Assembly: GCA_025455125.1 (NCBI GenBank)
Contig: JALONE010000079.1
Coordinates: forward strand, 1 to 10,748
Length of the DNA: 10,748 nucleotides
Source: Bacteroidota bacterium
Lineage (GTDB): Bacteria > Bacteroidota > Ignavibacteria > UBA10030
Direction of reading: 5' to 3'
In this document: one piece after another, positions 6,762-10,748 of the stretch
Numbering within the stretch: the first letter of the stretch is position 1
Layout of the letters: each line of letters opens with the position of its first letter
Program-made: the position numbers and the translations under genes
The notes under the pieces: generated by a model
What the model saw: the letters and a program-made list of their open reading frames with translations, nothing else
Database searches by the model: none
What the model was told of the DNA's origin: nothing

Positions 6762-6816
6762 ACTCAAAGGCTTAAATACTCATAGACTCATGGGCTCTGT
6801 ACTCAAAGGCTTCCTA
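6762..6816. repeat. Array D: degenerate 8-bp units with ACTCA core
   Basis: Plus-strand octamers read ACTCAAAG, GCTTAAAT, ACTCATAG, ACTCATGG, then a 7-base GCTCTGT, then ACTCAAAG, GCTTCCTA. A 12-bp exact repeat ACTCAAAGGCTT occurs at 6762-6773 and 6801-6812. Read on the minus strand the core is TGAGT, so array D is an inverted, more decayed relative of array C. Confidence 0.75.
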
Positions 6817-6872
6817 ATGTACGAATTTCCTCTCGGCCCTTCAAATTTGGGGGGATTTTGGGCATGGGGGGT

Positions 6873-6900
6873 GGCAACTTTTCCCCCGGTTTTGCATCTA
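6873..6900 (+). promoter_or_regulatory. Predicted ECF-sigma promoter upstream of the sigma gene
   Basis: GGCAACTT at 6873-6880 resembles the ECF -35 consensus (GGAACTT type), and GCATCTA at 6894-6900 resembles the ECF -10 (GTCTA type), with 13 bases between the two boxes as delimited here. The C-run and T-run between them are typical of ECF spacers. Transcription would begin a few bases after 6905, which places the sigma gene's start codon downstream of it. Self-recognition by the encoded sigma factor is inferred from the common autoregulatory habit of ECF factors. A G-run at 6866-6871 can pair with a C-run at 6883-6887 across the -35 box. Confidence 0.6.
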
Positions 6901-6922
6901 TATTGAGACGAGCAATCCAAGC

Positions 6923-6927
6923 GGAAG
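6923..6927 (+). promoter_or_regulatory. Shine-Dalgarno site supporting the GTG start of the sigma gene
   Basis: GGAAG ends eight bases before GTG 6936-6938. With the promoter at 6873-6900 it favours this GTG over TTG 6858, ATG 6864 (both upstream of or inside the promoter) and TTG 6903. Confidence 0.5.
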
Positions 6928-6935
6928 CGAGAATC

Positions 6936-7469
6936 GTGGAACCGAGCGATAGCATTCTGGTGCAACGATGGAAGTCGGGAGACCGGCAGGCCTTCACGTT
7001 GTTATTTCGCCGGTATCAGAACGGTGTGTTCGCCTTCTGCGCACGGATGCTCCGAGATTCCGCCGCGGCGGAAGATGCTGCGCAGGAAACATTTCTCAAA
7101 GCGCATCAGGCGATCGCTTCGCTCGCCGATGGGAATGCGTTCCGCTCCTGGCTCTTCCGCATCGCCCGCAACGAGGTCCTGATGGCGCTCCGGAATCACC
7201 GAACATCCGCATTGGAGTCTGCGGAATCGGTCTGGTCCGACGACGATCCACACCGCCGGGCCATTTCGGAAGAACAGCGGACGATTCTCCAAACGGTGCT
7301 TGACCAGTTGAAGGCGGAGTACCGTGAAGCGATCGTGCTTCGTGAATTCCAACAATTGACCTATGCAGAGATCGCGGCCGCAACGAATTCAACAGAAAGC
7401 GCGGTCAAGTCCCGTATCTTCAAAGCGCGAACTGCTCTGGCCTCGCGCATTCGAACGCAATTTCAATGA
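6936..7469 (+). CDS. ECF-type RNA polymerase sigma factor
   Basis: From GTG 6936 this is a 177-residue sigma-70 factor of normal ECF size. It directs RNA polymerase to a specialised promoter set. Region 2 spans about 20-85: LLFRRYQNGVFAFCARML is the core-binding part, DAAQETFLKAH (47-57) the characteristic region 2.2 element, and FRSWLFRIARNEVL (69-82) the -10 recognition part. Region 4 spans about 115-170, with a helix-turn-helix in TYAEIAAATNSTESAVKSR (142-160) for -35 recognition. The region 2-4 linker is short and acidic (SVWSDDDP), with no region 3, as usual for ECF factors. The frame stays open upstream to TTG 6858, but that would include the promoter. Its TGA overlaps an ATG of the next gene's frame (ATGA), and that gene encodes the matching anti-sigma factor. 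The promoter suggests autoregulation. Confidence 0.93.
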   Translation: MEPSDSILVQRWKSGDRQAFTLLFRRYQNGVFAFCARMLRDSAAAEDAAQETFLKAHQAIASLADGNAFRSWLFRIARNEVLMALRNHRTSALESAESVWSDDDPHRRAISEEQRTILQTVLDQLKAEYREAIVLREFQQLTYAEIAAATNSTESAVKSRIFKARTALASRIRTQFQ

Positions 7470-7477
7470 GGTGCCCC

Positions 7478-7912
7478 ATGACCTGCGAAACGTCCCGTGA
7501 ACTGCTGAGTGCGCTGTTCGACAGCGAACTCGGTCATGATGACCAATCCGAACTCTTTGCGCATCTGGGTCATTGTCCTGCCTGTAGGGACGCATTCGGC
7601 GAGTTGCTCGCATTGCGCAGTACGTTCTGCTCAACGGAACAGCTCACGGCTCCCGCATCGCTTGAACGCCGAGTGATGACGCAGCTTCGACGGCAGGAAT
7701 CGGCGTCGATCCTCGTAACGCTGCGGCAATGGTTGATGGCGCGCTTCACCGTGCCGGCCCCTGTTGCCGTCGCCGCGGTTCTGCTCCTCATCCTCGGAAC
7801 GCTGCTGCTTCGTCCCGCGGCACGGAATGGGAACGGCTACGTGTATGTCCCCGTTCTCCCCGAGGTCGAGGTGGTCTCATCGCCTGTGATCAACACTCCA
7901 ACACATCCATAA
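7478..7912 (+). CDS. Zinc-finger anti-sigma factor, single-pass membrane protein
   Basis: A 144-residue anti-sigma factor that should hold the upstream ECF factor inactive at the membrane. The N-terminal cytoplasmic domain is of the zf-HC2/ZAS type: a leading Cys3, then His29-x3-Cys33-x2-Cys36 (HLGHCPAC). One membrane segment spans about 94-112 (VPAPVAVAAVLLLILGTLL). Beyond it lies only a tail of about 32 residues with no recognisable sensor domain, so signal sensing probably involves a partner or the membrane. ATG 7478 is chosen because GAGGTG lies four bases upstream and MTCETSRELLSALFDSEL matches the family start; an alternative in-frame ATG at 7466 overlaps the sigma stop and adds four residues. 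The exported TonB-domain gene follows after nine bases. Confidence 0.92.
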   Translation: MTCETSRELLSALFDSELGHDDQSELFAHLGHCPACRDAFGELLALRSTFCSTEQLTAPASLERRVMTQLRRQESASILVTLRQWLMARFTVPAPVAVAAVLLLILGTLLLRPAARNGNGYVYVPVLPEVEVVSSPVINTPTHP

Positions 7913-7921
7913 GAGGTCATC

Positions 7922-8380
7922 ATGAAACGCATTCTGTTTGCATCAATGATCCTGGTTATCGCGACCGCGACGGCGTTTTCCGCTTCCGTCGTGTCGATCA
8001 TCCAGATGTCCGGCATTCCCTTTTCGGTCAGCATGATCGACGAGCCGCAGGAAAAGCCGGCGAAGGACCAGGCGCTCCAGCTGGACGAACAGCCGACGCC
8101 CATCAAGACGGTCGCTCCGAAATATCCCGAGAGCGCCAAGAAGGACACGCTGGAAGGATCGGTCTATCTCAAGGTGTTGATCGGGAAGGACGGAGCCGTC
8201 GCGAACGTGACCGTTCTGAAGACGACAAACGAGGTCTTCAACCAGCCTGCGATCGAAGCAATGAAGCAGTGGATGTTCAAGCCGCTGACGATCAAGGGAG
8301 AGCCGGTCACGACGGAGGTGGTGGTGCCGTTCAAGTTCAAGCTGGACGCGGGGAAGGAGAAGAAGGAGGAAAAGAAGTAG
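7922..8380 (+). CDS. Short exported protein with a TonB C-terminal domain
   Basis: A 152-residue protein. Residues 1-21 are a signal peptide or membrane anchor (ILFASMILVIATATAF). A short linker (about 22-57) follows, then a TonB C-terminal domain at about 60-141: PKYPESAKKDTLEGSVYLKVLIGKDG, EVFNQPAIEAMKQWMFKPL and VPFKFKL are the family's conserved blocks. The protein ends in a Lys/Glu-rich tail (GKEKKEEKK). In classical TonB this domain contacts outer-membrane transporters. Here the usual long Pro-rich periplasm-spanning region is missing, so direct energy coupling to the outer membrane seems unlikely; a periplasmic interaction or signalling role is inferred. AGAGGT lies four bases before ATG 7922. 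It is the third gene of the sigma/anti-sigma operon, nine bases after the anti-sigma stop. Confidence 0.9.
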   Translation: MKRILFASMILVIATATAFSASVVSIIQMSGIPFSVSMIDEPQEKPAKDQALQLDEQPTPIKTVAPKYPESAKKDTLEGSVYLKVLIGKDGAVANVTVLKTTNEVFNQPAIEAMKQWMFKPLTIKGEPVTTEVVVPFKFKLDAGKEKKEEKK

Positions 8381-8415
8381 AGAATGGGCACCATCTCATA
8401 GTTGGATAACAGAGC

Positions 8416-8452
8416 AATCCGTCACATTGAGCATGTCGAAATGTGACGGATT
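8416..8452. repeat. REP-like palindrome, copy 1
   Basis: AATCCGTCACATT (8416-8428) and AATGTGACGGATT (8440-8452) are a perfect 13-bp inverted repeat around an 11-base loop, GAGCATGTCGA. It lies 35 bases after the TonB-domain gene stop. There is no T-run, so it is not a standard intrinsic terminator, though it could protect the 3' end of the mRNA or help stop transcription between the convergent genes. Confidence 0.9.
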
Positions 8453-8460
8453 CTGCTGGA

Positions 8461-8487
8461 GTCACCCTTCGACACGCTCAGGGTGAC
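8461..8487. repeat. REP-like palindrome, copy 2, opposite orientation
   Basis: GTCACCCT (8461-8468) and AGGGTGAC (8480-8487) are a perfect 8-bp inverted repeat around the loop TCGACACGCTC. Its reverse complement matches copy 1 (8421-8447) at 22 of 27 positions, and the loops differ at one base. The pair forms a BIME-like unit in a convergent spacer. Confidence 0.9.
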
Positions 8488-8543
8488 CCTGATCCCAGTT
8501 GTGGATGTTGGTTCTCACAATGAGGGATCTAGAAGCCAACTGA

Positions 8544-10748
8544 TCATTCCAGCTTTCTCAGTTCTTCGAAATACTTGCGGATGAGTTCCTGAAAGTCCTT
8601 GGAGTAGCCCTGCTCCATCGCTTTCAGGAGATCGTTGCGGAGCCTGTCGGTCTCGCCGAGATTATCCTGGTCGAGCTCCGATGGGCTCTTGCGTATCACC
8701 GGCTTCCCTGTCTCTGCTTTGCGTTTCTTCTCGAAGTCCCGTTCCCGCATGGACCGCGATGCGTCAAGCAGCCGCGAAAGGATCCGCTCCTGCTTGCGAA
8801 TGGTCTCGGGATTGACATCGTTCTGTTCCAGATTGCGGACGACCTCCTGCATCTCCTCGGCGATCTTGTTCAGGTCGCCCAACACGCGCTCGCGGTCGCT
8901 CTGCGTCCCCGCTTCCTTCTGCAATTGCTCGAGCGATTTGCGGAGTGCTTCCTGCTCGCGTGCGAGTCGCGCCGCTTCCGCCGCCTGCCGAGGGCTCATC
9001 CCCTGCCCCATCTGCTGTGTTTGCATATTCAGCGACATCTGCTGACCCGCCATCATGCGGAGCTGCTGCATCAGGCTGCCCGCACCGCCGCCGGATTGCA
9101 TCATATTCGCCATGGCGTTCTGCACCTGCATCGCCGCGCGGTTCAGCGCTGCCATTGCCTGCGCCTGTTCCTGAGCGGCGTATGGTCCGTTGCGCATCTC
9201 AAGCCGCTTCATCGCATTGTTCATGCGGGCGAGGGCTTCGCCGATCGCGCGTCCCATCTCGGGCGTGACCGCGAACGACTTCTGGGAGAGTTCGTTCAAT
9301 CCCTCGATGAGGCTCTGCAATTCCCGCGTGAGCTGTTGTTGTCCCTGAGCATTCTCCCGCAAGGTCGGGGAGTTCTGCGGTGCGGCGGATGCCTGGCGCT
9401 TCAGTTCCTCCTGGCGGCGTGAAAGCTCGAGCAGTCCGTACGTCGCTTTCCGCAATTCGTTGAGCACCGCCTGCGCCTGCTGCTGCATCATCTCCTGCTG
9501 CATCGCATCCATCTGCATGCTGAACTGTTGCAGCTGCTGTGCGACTTGCTGCTGCATCTGCCGGGCGGCGGACATGTTCCCGCGTCGCATCTGTTCACCG
9601 GCCTGCTGCATCTGTTGATCGAGGTTTTGGTGCTGCAACTGCTTATTCAATTCCTGCATCTTGTCGGCGGGCATTTCGGTGAAGAATTCTTCCATCCGCT
9701 GTTGCAGGTCCTGCGCTTCCCGTTCAAGCATCTGCTCGGCCTTCGCGAGCTCTTCCTGACGGCGGGCCGCTTCTTCGCGTTCCGCAGGATCGGTCATCTG
9801 GCCGGCGCGCTCCTCAAGTTCCTTCTGCGCCTTTTCCAGCGCGTCTGCACGCTTGCGCACCTCATCCATCTTCTGCTCGATCTGGATGCGCTTGAGCAAG
9901 TTCAACGTGCGCTCGATGCTCTCGCGGAATCGTTCCTCATTGAACGTCACCTGCTCCATCGCCTGACGCATCTGTTCCTTGGTTACGTTCGGCATCGTCT
10001 GCTGCATCTGCTTCAGGAGTTTCTGCAATTCAGCGCTGTTCAATTCCTGGAACATCTGCTGGAGCTCGAGATACTTTTCCATCGTCTCGCTTGAGAGGAC
10101 GCTCTGCTGCTGCATCTGCTGGGTGAGCTGGTCCATCCGTTCCTGCACCCGATCGATCTGCTTCTGCAGGTCCTGATACCGCTTCCCCATTTCCTCGAGC
10201 TTCTTCTGCGTCTGCCAATCGGGATTCTTCGCCATCTTCAGTTCCCGGTTGATGGCATCGACATCCTCCTTCAGCTTTTTCGCTTCCTCGAGCGCCTTGC
10301 CGATCTCCTCCATCGATCGCTGCTGCGTCTGGTCGGCGCCTGCGAAGACCTCTTCCAGCGATGGGAAGCGGATGCGGAACGTTCTGCTGCGCGAGCGCTT
10401 CGGTCCGGAGAATGTATCGTTATCTTCCACCTCAGCGAAGTACTCGACGACGTCCTCGGGCGCAAGATGCATCGCCGCGATCGACCAGGTGAAGTCGATC
10501 TCCGCGCGTGCACCGGCATTCGCGGGGAGCGGAATGGCGACGTAACTCGTCTCTCCGGTCGGCTGTTCAAGGCGAGAATGGATGAGTCGCGAGCCAAGTC
10601 GGAGGCGGGTGAATCCATGATCGTCGGTCGCGCGCAGCCGCAGCGGAATATCCGTATCCCCCGCAACGTCGAGATCCCGGCCTGGAACAAGGATCGCGAT
10701 CTCGGGCAATTGGTCCTCAACGGCGGTGATCTGATAGCGGACGGGATC
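8544..10748 (-). CDS. DUF4175-like coiled-coil protein, N-terminus beyond the right edge
   Basis: The frame is open from the right edge to TGA at 8546-8544, giving 734 visible residues; no convincing start codon with a ribosome site is seen, and the sequence at the edge (DPVRYQITAVEDQLPEIAIL) clearly continues a domain, so the gene begins outside. Visible residues 1 to about 125 are beta-rich and Ig-like (LRATDDHGFTRLRL, VVEYFAEVEDNDTFSGPK), as in DUF4175 proteins of Bacteroidota. From about 125 to the end it is a very long helical region rich in Gln, Met, Glu and Lys with heptad character, including blocks such as MDQLTQQMQQQ and LQQFSMQMDAMQQEMMQQQ. The C-terminus (FQELIRKYFEELRKLE) resembles the family's usual end. 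DUF4175 proteins are typically membrane-anchored near their N-terminus, which would place this part in the periplasm; function is not established. It converges on the TonB-domain gene. Confidence 0.85.
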   Translation of the reverse strand, partial: DPVRYQITAVEDQLPEIAILVPGRDLDVAGDTDIPLRLRATDDHGFTRLRLGSRLIHSRLEQPTGETSYVAIPLPANAGARAEIDFTWSIAAMHLAPEDVVEYFAEVEDNDTFSGPKRSRSRTFRIRFPSLEEVFAGADQTQQRSMEEIGKALEEAKKLKEDVDAINRELKMAKNPDWQTQKKLEEMGKRYQDLQKQIDRVQERMDQLTQQMQQQSVLSSETMEKYLELQQMFQELNSAELQKLLKQMQQTMPNVTKEQMRQAMEQVTFNEERFRESIERTLNLLKRIQIEQKMDEVRKRADALEKAQKELEERAGQMTDPAEREEAARRQEELAKAEQMLEREAQDLQQRMEEFFTEMPADKMQELNKQLQHQNLDQQMQQAGEQMRRGNMSAARQMQQQVAQQLQQFSMQMDAMQQEMMQQQAQAVLNELRKATYGLLELSRRQEELKRQASAAPQNSPTLRENAQGQQQLTRELQSLIEGLNELSQKSFAVTPEMGRAIGEALARMNNAMKRLEMRNGPYAAQEQAQAMAALNRAAMQVQNAMANMMQSGGGAGSLMQQLRMMAGQQMSLNMQTQQMGQGMSPRQAAEAARLAREQEALRKSLEQLQKEAGTQSDRERVLGDLNKIAEEMQEVVRNLEQNDVNPETIRKQERILSRLLDASRSMRERDFEKKRKAETGKPVIRKSPSELDQDNLGETDRLRNDLLKAMEQGYSKDFQELIRKYFEELRKLE

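Larger units (their letters stand above)
6606..6935. other. Divergent intergenic region between the two operons
   Basis: About 330 bp without a convincing gene. It must carry promoters for both the leftward epimerase operon and the rightward sigma operon. The left and middle parts hold three short tandem arrays with a fourth just inside the epimerase frame; the right end holds an ECF-type promoter. I see no clear housekeeping -35/-10 pair or Bacteroidota TAnnTTTG box for the leftward operon. Short open frames here have repeat-derived sequence and are not credible genes. Confidence 0.8.

Noticed and set aside
6566..6816. CRISPR array
   Set aside because: Units are 7-8 bp and directly adjacent, with no spacers of regular length and no cas genes in the window.
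8507..8540. A third hairpin after the REP-like pair
   Set aside because: GTTGG/CCAAC and TTCT/AGAA can pair only with a bulge and a 15-base loop; no T-run follows, so it is too weak to call a terminator.
9528..10094. A Leu-rich plus-strand frame that looks like a membrane protein
   Set aside because: It is the antisense of Gln/Glu/Lys-rich coiled-coil codons, which read as Leu/Phe on the other strand; no start context or family signal.

Overview
The window is GC-rich bacterial chromosome. It holds a leftward gene block (1-6605), a rightward three-gene regulatory operon (6936-8380) and a leftward gene running off the right edge (8544-10748). No rRNA, tRNA, CRISPR array, transposase or phage gene is visible. 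The combination of a DUF4139 secreted protein, a DUF4175-type coiled-coil protein, an ECF sigma/zinc anti-sigma pair and a TonB C-terminal-domain protein suggests a Gram-negative member of the Bacteroidota/Ignavibacteria/Chlorobi (FCB) assemblage. This placement is an inference from gene content; the sequence has no phylogenetic marker.

Left block, minus strand, in transcription order: an extended-SDR NAD-dependent epimerase/reductase (5547-6605); by a 4-base ATGA overlap, a large membrane protein joining a CPBP (CAAX-protease-like) half to a PAP2_3/inositol-phosphorylceramide-synthase-like half (3883-5550); a lipoprotein of the D-aminoacylase amidohydrolase family that has lost part of the usual metal site (2152-3825); a secreted DUF4139 protein (574-2073); and, separated only by one TAG codon and in the same frame, an uncharacterised protein cut by the left edge (1-573). 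Shared direction, short gaps, one overlap and one abutting junction suggest one transcription unit. The first two genes look like envelope-lipid or lipid-glycan modification functions; the others are envelope proteins of unknown substrate.

The divergent spacer (6606-6935), with the first codons of the epimerase frame, is packed with four short degenerate tandem arrays: two of 7-bp units and two of 8-bp units, the last two sharing a TGAG core on opposite strands. Right of these is a good ECF-type promoter (6873-6900), placed for autoregulation of the sigma gene.

Right block: ECF sigma factor, zinc-binding membrane anti-sigma factor and a short exported protein with a TonB C-terminal domain form a tight operon. 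It converges on the coiled-coil DUF4175-like gene. The 163-bp convergent spacer holds two copies, in opposite orientation, of a REP-like 27-nt palindrome whose stem differences are compensatory.

The best candidates for something undescribed are the CPBP-PAP2 fusion with altered protease motifs in its lipid-related context, the metal-site-altered amidohydrolase, the array-filled divergent spacer, and the sigma/anti-sigma/exported-TonB-domain module.
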